Below are positions 8,739 through 16,720 of a DNA stretch of 23,268 bases, in pieces (positions within the stretch are counted from its first letter, which is position 1; every line of letters starts with the position of its first letter). The position numbers were made by a program, and so were the translations under genes. Origin of the DNA: Candidatus Trichofilum aggregatum (GTDB taxonomy: Bacteria; Chloroflexota; Anaerolineae; Promineifilales; Promineifilaceae); assembly GCA_016716885.1 (NCBI GenBank), contig JADJUV010000143.1, forward strand, positions 1 to 23,268. Direction: 5' to 3'. The notes below the pieces were generated by a model. The model ran no database searches. It had not been told where the DNA came from and saw nothing but the letters and a program-made list of their open reading frames with translations.

Positions 8739-11700
8739 ATGTCTCGACTTGCCAACATGGAGAAGGCTGGCTATTTCCCCCTGCCCCCTCCCGTTACCGA
8801 TGTAATCCTGACGTATCTCGTCGCCCCCCACCGCGGCCGCATGCTGGACCCTGCCGCCGGTGAAGGTACAGCCCTTGTTACGTTAGCAGACAAACTGAGT
8901 CTCGAACCTTTCGGTGTAGAACTACACGAAGGCCGTGCCCAGACAGCCCAACAAGCGGTGCAACAGTGGCAACTGCGCCAGTTGCAAGCCTCGCGTTCGG
9001 CTGTTTTGCCCCAACATCATAAGCGCGTTCTACACGACAGCTATCTCAACCTCATCACCACACGGAGCGGCTACAACCTGCTCTACCTCAATCCCCCCTA
9101 TGATCATGACGCTGAAGATGGTCGCCTGGAATACCAATGGCTCAAACAATGCCGCCCCCATCTCCAACCCGGTGGTGTTCTCATCTGGGTGGTGCCGCAG
9201 CATTTGCTCAAGTTCGCCCAGGCCAGCCGCTACATCGCGGGTTGGTATGAGCGGGTACAGGTATTCCGCTTCCCCGACCCGGAGTATGCCCAGTTTCGCC
9301 AGGTAGTCTTGTTTGGCGTTCTGCGGCCGCGGCCCATTCCACCGGAAACTGAGTTAGTGGAGAAACTCTCTCTCATGGGCACGGGCCTGTTTCCGCTTCC
9401 CGTCCTGACGCCAGCCCCTACGCCCACCTATACCTTACCCCCGCTTAAAGTGCCGGATAAGGAGTTCGTCTTCCGTTCCTGGGTGATTGATCCGGATGAG
9501 GCATTGGCAGAAGTCCGGGAACAGGGCGCACGAACGACACCTGCCTGGAAGGAACACCTGGACGCGGACGCGAACCATGTCCCTTTGCGGCCGCTGACGC
9601 CGTTAAAGATCGGGCACATGAGCAGCGTCATTGCGGCCGGGCATCTGAACAACCAACACCTGACAGCGGGTGGGGACCAACTCCTCATCAAAGGGCGTAA
9701 CTACAAAACTATTCGTCAATCCTCGTTTACCGAGCCGCTTCCTGGTGGTCAGACCCGCATCACCTACCTGGACACCGAACAGGTCGTCACCGACATTACC
9801 AGCGTCAATGGTGAGGGAGACATTCTGAGTTACAAAGGGCCGGAACTGGAAGGGTTTCTCCAGCAATGGATTACGCCCCTGACCGACCTGGTGGCCCAGT
9901 CCTATCCCCCAGTGTATCAGTTCAATCTCAATGGTTACGGCCCTGTGCTCGACAGCCTGAGCCGCGGCCGCGTCATCCCTGGTTTGAACGGGCAGACAGG
10001 TTTGTTACCGGCGCAGAAACACGCGGCCGCGGCCGCGTTGACGCGATTGGAGAAGGCGAGAGATTGTATCGTCGTTGGGGAGATGGGCGTGGGCAAAACT
10101 TCCGTTGGGGTTGCCATCGCTGCTGGCCGAAAGGCGCAACGCACGCTTGTCCTTTGCCCGCCCCATCTGGTGGATAAATGGCAACGTGAAGCCCGCATTG
10201 TCTGGCCCGGTGTCCGGGCGATGGCCCTGGAGACGATCAGCGATGTGGATGCTTTCTTTGCCGACCAGCCTGATTCGGCCCCTCTCGTCGGTGTTCTCAA
10301 ACAAACCACGGCGCGCAGTGCTTCCGGTTGGCAACATGCCTACGACCTCATCGGTCCGGCCTCGCACAACTATGGCAGTAAGGGCTATGTCGAGGTCGAG
10401 CGGAGTTGGGGAAGTGCCCTCTCCCCCCGCCAGTTGTTGGATTTACCGGTGGAAGAACGCACGTGGCGCGGCCGCGTTCTCTCCGAACGGCAAATCCTCA
10501 CTCTTCAAGGACGAGGTATTCGTTGCCCTACTTGCGGTCGCCAGCAAATGAACCGGGATGTCCCCCTCTCGGTGCGTGAGTTCAAATCGGCCACCCAGCG
10601 CTGTTGTTATGAGGATTGTCGAGCACCTCTCTACCAGTTCAGCCGTAGCCGTTCTGCCAGTCAACGGCGCGGTAGCTTCCTATTATATAGTGAACGCGAA
10701 AAGCTCATTCGGGAATATACCGACCGGGGTGAAGAAGTGCCGTTTACGATACGGGAGCGGTGGACAGGGTCAACCATCCGCGACACGTTCGGTTATGGCA
10801 AAGTGCCTTTGGCCAGTTATATCAAACGGCGGGCCAGAGGTCGGCTCGACCTGGTTCTGATCGACGAGTTTCATCAATACAAAAGTATTGACTCAGACCA
10901 GGGCTATGCTATGCACCACCTGGTGCAGGCGGCCACTAAAGTTGTGGCCTTAACCGGCACGGTTTATGGCGGCCGCGCTTCATCTTTGTTCCATCTTCTC
11001 TTCCGGCTCTCCCCGGAGATGGCTCATGCCTACATTGATGGAGATGCCACCGGACAGCGAAGAGTCAAACACAAAGAGTGGGTGTCGGCTTATGGCATCC
11101 TGCAATCGGTAGAGACGGTAACGCTTGATGAAGATGGCAAACAGACCGCTAATAGCCGTTCCAGTGCCCGCATTAAAGAGTTACCTGGTGGCAGTCCGGC
11201 GATGCTCCCCTGGCTCTTGAACCGATCGGTGTTCCTCTCGTTGGGTGACATGGGCTTCCCCCTGCCCGAGTACACCGAAATTCCTGTGTCTGTGCCTATG
11301 GCTCCGGAGCAGGAAACCCTATACGAGTCTCTTAAAGAACAGTTGAAAGAGGAGCTTAAAGAACGCCTGGTCAGAGGGGACAAATCACTCCTGGCCGGTT
11401 ATCTCTACGCCCTGCTTTTCTGGCCGGACTCGCCACGGCGAGGCAAGGTTGTTACCTGCCCTCGTACCCAGAAGACGGTTGCTTCTATCCCCGGTTTGCC
11501 AGACGAGTTCTTTGGACCAAAGGAACAGGCCATCATCGAATTGTGCCAAAAAGAGAAAGCTCAAGGACGGAAAGTGCTCCTCCTGTGTAATCAGACAGAC
11601 ACATTGGATATTCACCGGCGAATGGAAACAAATGTTGAGACGACGCATCAAAAACGGCAATTCTGCGCGCCGACCCAACAAACGCGAAAAGTGGACTGAA

Positions 11701-11770
11701 CATCAGGTGCAGGCAGGGTGTTGATGTCCTGATTAGCCATCCACGCAAAGTGGAAACAGGTTTAGATCTC
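8739..11770 (+). CDS. N6-adenine methyltransferase-like / SNF2 helicase fusion, exon 1
   Basis: Residues 1-230 are a class I SAM methyltransferase-like domain: MLDPAAGEGTALVTLAD (SAM loop, about 35-50) and LYLNPPYDHD (NPPY, about 118-121), the motif of amino-methylating DNA/RNA methylases. The start resembles DUF6094 proteins (SRLANMEKAGYFPLP). Residues about 440 onward are an SNF2-type helicase: Walker A GEMGVGKTS (about 447), LVLCPPHLVDKWQREA, a four-Cys zinc ribbon (RCPTCGRQQ ... CCYEDC, about 593-630), Walker B/motif II LVLIDEFHQ (about 708) and motif III VALTGT. Near 11625 an extra A in GAAACAAATG throws the frame to a stop at 11699. The next frame resumes as EQMLRRRIKNGNSA, and a second slip near 11720 gives VDVLISHPRKVETGLDL. 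A group II intron then interrupts motif V. Phage and plasmid methylase-helicase fusions such as DarB act in antirestriction, but the role here is unproven. Confidence 0.85.
11756..11770 (+). other. Intron-binding sites IBS2/IBS1 in exon 1
   Basis: ACAGG (11756-11760) and AGATCTC (11764-11770) can pair with CCTGT at 11873-11877 (EBS2) and GAGATCT at 11901-11907 (EBS1) inside the intron. The base before EBS1 (G11900) can pair with the first exon-2 base (C14099), as delta-delta' does in IIA-type introns. Order and spacing fit. The pairing fixes the 5' splice site after 11770. Confidence 0.65.
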
Positions 11771-12278
11771 TGCCATGTCACGACATGAGTTCAGCTTCAA
11801 AGAAGCCAACGGTTGAGTGTCACACCGTTGCGACCAACTGACACCTGGCGGGGAAACCTCAAGGGACAATAGCCTGTAAGAAAGCCATAAGTCAGAGTAG
11901 GAGATCTGCGACTGAATGGCGAGTCACCCCTGTAGAAAGCTATACTGCTTAATTCTAGTTCCCAGTCGGTGTCAGGCCCACCCTCTCGAAATCCTATTGT
12001 TACGAGTGTCTGGCGTACTTGAGTAGGTAGGTCGCTCAAGGAAACACTCCACTAGAGACAGGGATAATGCAATCTCTTAACGGAACAAACGGAACACCTA
12101 AGTCAGTCAAAAAGAATCATGTACGGAACATGGGATTGCCTACGGAACGCGAGTTCTAGGGCAACGGAGCTACCGTAGTAGTCGTGGGTGTTACGACCCA
12201 CCAGGGCGGTTGGGAAAACCAACTACAGGGCGAAGGGTAGCAGATTAGCTCTAACACAGATACATGGAGGAATGCGCA

Positions 12279-13995
12279 ATGCAAACGACCGAAAATGTCA
12301 TCCGTGTTATGCAGACACTGTCAAAGAACGGCGAACCACTTACCAGAGTCTATCGCCAGCTGTATAACCCAAACCTCTACCTTCTGCTTATGACCATCTA
12401 ATGCTAACATGGGCGGCCTTAACTCCAGGGCATCTGTTGAAACAATAGATGGCACCTCTCTGACCAAGATTCAGCAAATTATCTGAGAATGGCTGCAGAA
12501 AGGTACGTTGAATTCCCCGGCTCGGCGCGTTCACAGAACAAGAGCAAGACGGCATCATGCGTCCATTGGGGTATCCAACCTGGAGCGATAAGTTGGTTGA
12601 AGGCGTTATCAAGATTCTTCTTGAAGCGTACTACGAACCAATCTTTAACTCTCATTCCCATGGCTACCGGTCAGGCCGGGGCTGTCATACCGCTTCGGTG
12701 AAATTGACCCACATTGACAGGAACAGTCTGGTTCATTGAAGGGGACATTCATGCCTGTTTTGAGAACATAGACCATGACCTGCTCATGAAAATATGGGCT
12801 CGGCGTATCCAAGACAACCGCTTGGCTACTCGCCAATATCTATCTGAACGAACTCGATCACCTTTGTCGAGAACAGACTATTACCCAAGTGGAATATGGG
12901 CAAAGAAAAGGCGGTAATCCTGAGTATCAGTACCAGACCTGGATAAGCCGGAAAGCCGAGCCTGCTGCCCGAAGATAAGGCAGCAGGTCAAAGCGTGCCT
13001 GCAAGCGGATTCGGCAATACCAGCCAGGATCGGTTGACCCCAGTTCCAATTGCGGCTCAAATATGTTCGCTACGCCGATGACTTCCTGTTGGGATTCTTG
13101 CGGGTCAAAGCCGAAGCCCAGGCAATCCAGGCGGAGATTGAGACGTTTTTGACCCAATCGTTACACCTAAAGTCCAGCTCCAAGCAAAAGCAGAATTACA
13201 CACGCAAAAAGCGAGTATGCCCGATTTCTCAACTATGACATTGGCGTTTATGGCAATCTGGCCGACAAGATCACGGAAAAGCAACGCGCAGCGGCAAAGT
13301 GCCAATGGTCGTCTTGAACTGCGGTATTGCCTGCTGGTATGGAGAAGAACCTGTTCCGGGAATGGCAACGGGATGGCAAGCCCAGAATGAATAGTCAGGC
13401 AATGGCTTATAGTGTTGAAGAAGCCTGGCCAGTGACAAACCGGCTAACGGTTACGGCAGCTTGCTAGCCTTAGCAACTAGCTGAAATCGCGCCTGATGTG
13501 TATCGCAAATATGCCATGAAGCAAATTCATGGTCAGGCCTGGTTCAAACTTTTCACGGGAAGTGAGCTAAGCGTGTCCGGTCGGGGTATGAAAAGCTTCG
13601 CGCCAAAACGATTGTCAACGGTAAAGCTACCAGGTTCGTCAAAGTTGTGAAAGCAGAAAATGGTAAGCAATACATATTTACATGGGGTGGTGTACCGTTA
13701 AAACGGCGGTATATCGTAGATGTGCCATCATGTCGGATGAGATTGGCAGAGCTTAACCTTAGCAGAAGCGAACTGGTTACGAGCTGATGCTGGCAGAGCA
13801 ATGCGAACTTTGCGGTAAAGCAAGTGGTGAGTCCTAGAAGGACAGCATGTCAACGGATTCTGATATGCCGAAACAATGGCGAAGAAAGGCTCCCGCCGGG
13901 TTCAGATCATGGTTAGCCGCCGTCGCAAGACTTTATTCATGTGCCCATCTTGCCACGTCAAGATGCACACGCATACCCAGAGTGGAAGCAGATAA
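12279..13995 (+). pseudogene. ltrA-like: Group II intron reverse transcriptase/maturase, degraded
   Basis: Starts at ATG 12279 (MQTTENVIRVMQTLSKNG) with GGAGG 8 bases upstream. Pieces in several frames follow in family order: PLTRVYRQLYNPNLYLL; RPLGYPTWSDKLVEGVIK; SHGYRSGRGCHTA; WFIEGDIHACFENIDHDLL (RT2/3 with the first Asp); LANIYLNELDH; RLKYVRYADDFLLGF (catalytic YADD); RFLNYDIGVYGNLADKI; maturase-like KYAMKQIHGQAWFKL and FTWGGVPLKRRYIVD; HNH remnants CELCGKASG and LFMCPSCHVKMHTHT ending at 13995. Between DNR and LANIYLNELD the usual 35 or so residues carrying the SGTPQGG block are absent, so a deletion of roughly 100 bases removed RT motif 4. With the many frame changes, this RT cannot be active. 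Confidence 0.85.
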
Positions 13996-14000
13996 TTGCA

Positions 14001-14098
14001 GAGCCGGGTCGGGAAACGGCCATCTCCGGTTCAAGGGGGAGAAATGGGAGAGCAAAGGTGCAGCGGGTAGATGGTAACTCGCCTGTGCCCTACTCCAC
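14001..14098 (+). ncRNA. Group II intron domains V and VI
   Basis: Domain V: 14001-14032 begins GAGCCGG and ends CCGGTTC, with a GAAA loop. The AGC triad and the closing G-U are in their expected places, but it is about two bases shorter than the usual 34. Domain VI: GGTGCAG.CGGGT pairs with ACTCGCCTGTGCC around loop AGATGGTA, followed by CCTACTCCAC with the likely branch-point A at 14092. Confidence 0.7.
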
Positions 14099-14887
14099 CT
14101 TGATTTTCCTACCATCGTCTGGATGGCCGTTGATTACTCCGTCTACACCGTGCTCCAGGCCAGCCGCCGCTCCTGGCGCATCGGCCAGACCGAACCGGTG
14201 AAGGTTTACTTCTACGCCTACGAGTCAACGCTACAAGAAGATGCCCTGCGCCTGGTGGCCGCCAAAGTCGCGGCCGCGCTGCGGGTGAACGGCGACACCA
14301 TTGCCGACGATAGCCTGGCGGAGTTGGATGAGTTATCCGGCGGCGACATCGTGACCACCCTGGCCCGTATTGTCACCGGCGAGGTGCAGGTCTCGGCCCA
14401 GAGCCTGCAACAGGCGTTTGCTGAAGCCAATGCCGGGTTGCGGCAGGCTAACCAGATGATTGGTGGTTACGAGATAGTCGAAGCAGAAGTGGTAGAAACC
14501 CAGGTAGAACCAACACCATTCCCCCACCCCACTGGCAATGGCAATGGGCACGCGGTGCGACCCTTGTTCACGAATGGGAACGGTCATCACCAGCAGCCAT
14601 CCTTGTTTGCCACGACAACCGTACCGACCAACGGCGCGGCCGCGAACGGGACAATCAGCCAACGGTTTGACATCATCGAGTGCGCCAACCAACGGCATAG
14701 CGACCCCATCTGCACCAACCAACGGTCTTTCCCCCATCAATGGCAAGAACACTCTCAGTCCACTTGCCAACGGCACAGCCATGACCCGGCTCTCCCGTCC
14801 GATGAGCCGCCTGGTTCTGCGCCTGCCCCAAAACCGGTGGTCATCCCGCGGCCGCAACTGCTGACCCGCTTATTAGCTGGTCGCTAA
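14099..14887 (+). CDS. Methyltransferase-SNF2 helicase, exon 2 (motifs V-VI and Asn-Gly tail)
   Basis: Joined directly to 11770 the frame reads GLDL/LDFPTIVWMAVDYSVY, then QASRRSWRIGQTEPVKVYF, the SNF2 motif VI with its arginine finger. A helical C-terminal region (EDALRLVAAKVAAALRV) follows, then about 120 residues of low-complexity linker rich in NG (GNGNGH, TNGNGHH, TNGAAANG). The tail slips frame at about 14655 into SANGLTSSSAPTNGIATPS and APTNGLSPINGKN, then returns for KPVVIPRPQLLTRLLAGR and the stop at 14887. The nominal ATG at 14123 is internal and not a real start. The helicase cannot work without this exon, because motifs V and VI close the ATP site. Confidence 0.85.
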   Translation, partial: LDFPTIVWMAVDYSVYTVLQASRRSWRIGQTEPVKVYFYAYESTLQEDALRLVAAKVAAALRVNGDTIADDSLAELDELSGGDIVTTLARIVTGEVQVSAQSLQQAFAEANAGLRQANQMIGGYEIVEAEVVETQVEPTPFPHPTGNGNGHAVRPLFTNGNGHHQQPSLFATTTVPTNGAAANGTISQRFDIIECANQRHSDPICTNQRSFPHQWQEHSQSTCQRHSHDPALPSDEPPGSAPAPKPVVIPRPQLLTRLLAGR

Positions 14888-14916
14888 CGCCCGGTGTCTG
14901 ACGGAACGAAACGAGC

Positions 14917-14953
14917 AAAGAGCCATTTCTCTAGCCAGAGGAATGGCTTTTTT
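14917..14953 (+). terminator. Rho-independent terminator after the helicase gene
   Basis: AGCCATT (14921-14927) pairs with AATGGCT (14942-14948), continued by TCTCT/AGAGG around an AGCC loop, and is followed by a run of T. It lies 30 bases after the helicase stop and ends that transcript. Confidence 0.85.
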
Positions 14954-14986
14954 GTTTGTGTTTGCTAACGCTACAGGAGAACCGTC

Positions 14987-15265
14987 ATGGTTACACCCCC
15001 CTACCCCTGGCCCATTGAGGAAATGATAGCCCGCTACGGGCTGCGGCCGCTGACTGAGGCAGAGCGGGTTGTTTTTCCTGGCATTTCCCTGGCGTGCGAT
15101 GTCTTCAAAGGCCGTTTGATACGACCACCCACCGCGATTCCCCGTGTTCGTTCGGGTTGGGTCGTCTGGATAGCCGAAACATATCCGGGATGTTTCCTGG
15201 TACGTTTACCCGGCGGAGCCAATTTCCTGGCGCCCTATCATCATGAGTTGGGAGCGGGTTTCTGA
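14987..15265 (+). CDS. Small protein of unknown function
   Basis: 92 residues from ATG 14987, with AGGAGA 8 bases upstream (a good site). Sequence features: IEEMIARYGLRPLTEAER, SGWVVWIAETYPGCFLVRL, GANFLAPYHHELGAGF. It looks like a compact alpha plus beta-barrel fold; the WVVW...FLVRLPGG...LAPYHH part resembles small SH3-like barrels. Family not recognised. It is the first gene after a terminator, so it likely has its own promoter at 14954-14975. It overlaps the next gene by 23 bases. Confidence 0.65.
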   Translation: MVTPPYPWPIEEMIARYGLRPLTEAERVVFPGISLACDVFKGRLIRPPTAIPRVRSGWVVWIAETYPGCFLVRLPGGANFLAPYHHELGAGF

Positions 15266-15770
15266 CAAGACACCCGCGACCACGATAGAAGAGATGCGTA
15301 TGGAAGAGAAACGCCGTCAAGAGCAGAGCCATCAAGTGGCGACCGGGGCAGATTATCACCACCCCAGAGACACGCCTGGCCTGGTCTTGTTTAGCGAGTG
15401 GCTTGTGGCCTGGAACAAACTACAAAACCGGGCACACTCCACCTTGCGTTACCAGCAGGAAGCCGAACATCTTCGCGTTTTGCCCCTGGAGATGATAGAG
15501 GCGGAAGGAGATGAGGCTGTGCTCTACACTTTCCTGGAAGCCCTTAACCAGGATGATGGCATCCCGCCGCGAGGCATGAGGCAAAAACATCCGACCACAC
15601 TCCTGGTTGTCGCGGCCAATAACCGCCTGGCACAACTCGGAGCCACTCCCTATCGCCTCTACCGGCAACAACAAAGTATGCACCGTGCGCTCCAACAGCC
15701 CCCAAGAACCAGACCGTCCCGATCTGCCAGGCCGGATACTTCCGACGGCATGACCCTTTCTCTTTTCTGA
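15243..15770 (+). CDS. Helical protein of unknown function
   Basis: 175 residues from ATG 15243, which overlaps the end of the preceding gene and suggests translational coupling. A later ATG at 15295 or 15300 is also possible. Charged, helix-rich N-terminus (TTIEEMRMEEKRRQEQSHQ), a central stretch FSEWLVAWNKLQNRAHSTLRY, a region that may bind nucleic acid (RLYRQQQSMHRALQQPPRTR), and a disordered Arg/Ser-rich tail. No motif recognised. Ends 111 bases before the SWIM gene, with a large hairpin between them. Confidence 0.6.
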   Translation: MSWERVSDKTPATTIEEMRMEEKRRQEQSHQVATGADYHHPRDTPGLVLFSEWLVAWNKLQNRAHSTLRYQQEAEHLRVLPLEMIEAEGDEAVLYTFLEALNQDDGIPPRGMRQKHPTTLLVVAANNRLAQLGATPYRLYRQQQSMHRALQQPPRTRPSRSARPDTSDGMTLSLF

Positions 15771-15781
15771 GCTAGAGTGAA

Positions 15782-15836
15782 GAGCTAGAGCTAGAGGAAG
15801 ATTACCTGGTTTGGCTTTATCCTCTAGCTCTAGCTC
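15782..15836. repeat. 17-bp perfect inverted repeat with iterated CTAGAG/CTCTAG
   Basis: GAGCTAGAGCTAGAGGA (15782-15798) is exactly complementary to 15820-15836, with a 21-base loop. Extra half-units flank it: GAGCTAGAG at 15770-15778, and CCATCCTCTAGCT / CCATCCTCTCGCT to 15868. It fills the gap between two genes. It could be a terminator-like RNA hairpin, although there is no T-run. Confidence 0.8.
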
Positions 15837-15881
15837 CATCCTCTAGCTTCCTCTCCATCCTCTCGCTCCCCGGAGTTGCCG

Positions 15882-16370
15882 ATGACCTTATTCGCACCTA
15901 CGACTCACCCACCCCCATTGCCGTTGTTCTCCCCATCCCTTCCGCCAACGCTTATCCGTACCCCTCAACAAGCCATCCAGAATGCCTGCCACCGCTGGCC
16001 CGCCTTAGCTGAAACGGTCAGGGATGCGGCCGCGTTTGTTGATAACCACGCTCTGTTCAGCCATCCCGCCACACCACAAATTGTGGCCTGGTGTCAGAAA
16101 GAGTCACTCACTCATCCAGGAATAACGACGTATCATCGTCTCACTCCCACCCGTACTGGCTTTGCCTGCACCTGTCCGGACTGGCCGCCGGAGAGCCGTG
16201 CCGGACCGGGGGATGGGCAATACTGCCCTCACATCCTGGCCTGGTTATTAACCGTTTACCTGCGCCAGCCTTTGCCCCAATTTCCCTTCTCTGCCTGTGA
16301 GCTGTGGCAGAGCAACCTTGACCGCCTTGCAAGGCCAGATCCTCAAACGAGCCTATCACATTTTGGTTAG
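15882..16370 (+). CDS. SWIM zinc-finger protein, N-terminal part
   Basis: ATG 15882. The first 25 residues are Pro-rich; then helices (TPQQAIQNACHRWPALAETV). The SWIM finger C-x-C-x(n)-C-x-H is at about Cys96, Cys98, Cys115 and His117 (GFACTCPD ... QYCPHILAWLL). SWIM fingers bind DNA or act in protein contacts, for example next to SNF2 helicases and Shu-complex/Sws1 proteins. After DLWQSNL the frame looks wrong (RPDPQTSLSHFG). Two other frames carry on the protein sense (TLTALQGQILKRAYH, then FWLEGTVAV) to 16537, so the true protein is about 218 residues with a DnaA domain I-like tail. Confidence 0.75.
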   Translation: MTLFAPTTHPPPLPLFSPSLPPTLIRTPQQAIQNACHRWPALAETVRDAAAFVDNHALFSHPATPQIVAWCQKESLTHPGITTYHRLTPTRTGFACTCPDWPPESRAGPGDGQYCPHILAWLLTVYLRQPLPQFPFSACELWQSNLDRLARPDPQTSLSHFG

Positions 16371-16537
16371 AAGGGACCGTTGCCGTACCCGAAACGAGCA
16401 CCCCCCTTGTTTTGACCATCTATGTCCCCAACCGGCTGACCCAGGAGTGGTTAACTGAGTGCATCTATCCCACGATTCACCGGGCATTGTGCAAACAGGC
16501 CGGGTATCGGATGGATGTCACGTTTGTTAGCCGTTAG
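16311..16537 (+). CDS. DnaA domain I-like C-terminal tail of the SWIM protein (frameshifted)
   Basis: The frames TLTALQGQILKRAYH and FWLEGTVAVPETST, then LVLTIYVPNRLTQEWL, IYPTIHRAL and YRMDVTFVSR, follow the DnaA N-terminal pattern 'W..L..LQ.QI....F..WL.....  L.I.VPN.....WL......I..AL.....V.F'. In DnaA this domain recruits the DnaB helicase and regulators such as DiaA. No AAA+ or DNA-binding DnaA domain follows. The last residues overlap a GTTAGCC tandem repeat that supplies the stop. The family call rests on pattern only. Confidence 0.55.
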
Positions 16538-16553
16538 CCGCTAGCCGTTAGCT
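16526..16553 (+). repeat. GTTAGCC heptamer, four tandem copies
   Basis: GTTAGCC, GTTAGCC, GCTAGCC, GTTAGCT in a row, spanning the end of the SWIM reading frame and its stop codon. It is followed by a related CCAGCGGCCAAGCCAGCCGCCAGCGG-like stretch to about 16600. A similar string (GCTAACAGCCAGCGGCTAGC) recurs inside the next gene near 17537. Confidence 0.75.
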
Positions 16554-16720
16554 GGTTGGCCTAGGGCCAGCGGCCAAGCCAGCCGCCAGCGGCCCATTCC
16601 CCGCTTTGTCGTCTCGACCTACACTCAGGCTGTTCCGCTCCCAGCCTGCGCCGGGTGGACAAAGTTGGCCCGTTTTTCCAGGCTGGTTTATTCCCTTATC
16701 TCAATCCAAAAGGAGCCATC

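Larger units (their letters stand above)
11771..14098 (+). mobile_element. Group II intron in helicase motif V
   Basis: A 2,328-base insertion splits the helicase between GLDL (exon 1) and LDFPTIVW (exon 2). Removing it restores the family sequence GLDLLDFPTIVW exactly in phase. Supporting features are EBS/IBS pairing, a structured 5' region (11771-12270) starting with the hairpin CATGTCACGACATG, an internal RT/maturase/HNH remnant, a domain V-like hairpin at 14001-14032, and a domain VI with a bulged A at 14092 seven bases from the 3' end ...CTCCAC. The 5' end reads TGCCATG rather than the usual GTGYG, so a few bases may be lost. It contains none of the GCGGCCGC octamers that crowd the host gene. 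The maturase is dead, so splicing would need help in trans. Confidence 0.8.

Noticed and set aside
9935..10367. Minus-strand open frames within the helicase gene
   Set aside because: G+C-rich antisense shadows of a well-supported coding frame, with no family pattern.
12279..13995. The reverse transcriptase as the DGR RT for the FGE variable region
   Set aside because: It has YADD with maturase and HNH remnants and sits between intron RNA domains, so it is a group II intron RT. No template repeat or Avd nearby.
11700..14123. Intein instead of intron in the helicase
   Set aside because: The insert has stops in all frames, no Hint-type splicing motifs, and shows domain V/VI and EBS/IBS features of a group II intron.
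14123..14887. Independent 254-codon gene starting at 14123
   Set aside because: The ATG is inside SNF2 motif V-VI sequence and has no ribosome-binding site; it is the second exon of the helicase.
15770..15868. CRISPR array
   Set aside because: Units are short, contiguous and palindromic without unique spacers of uniform length; no cas gene in the window.
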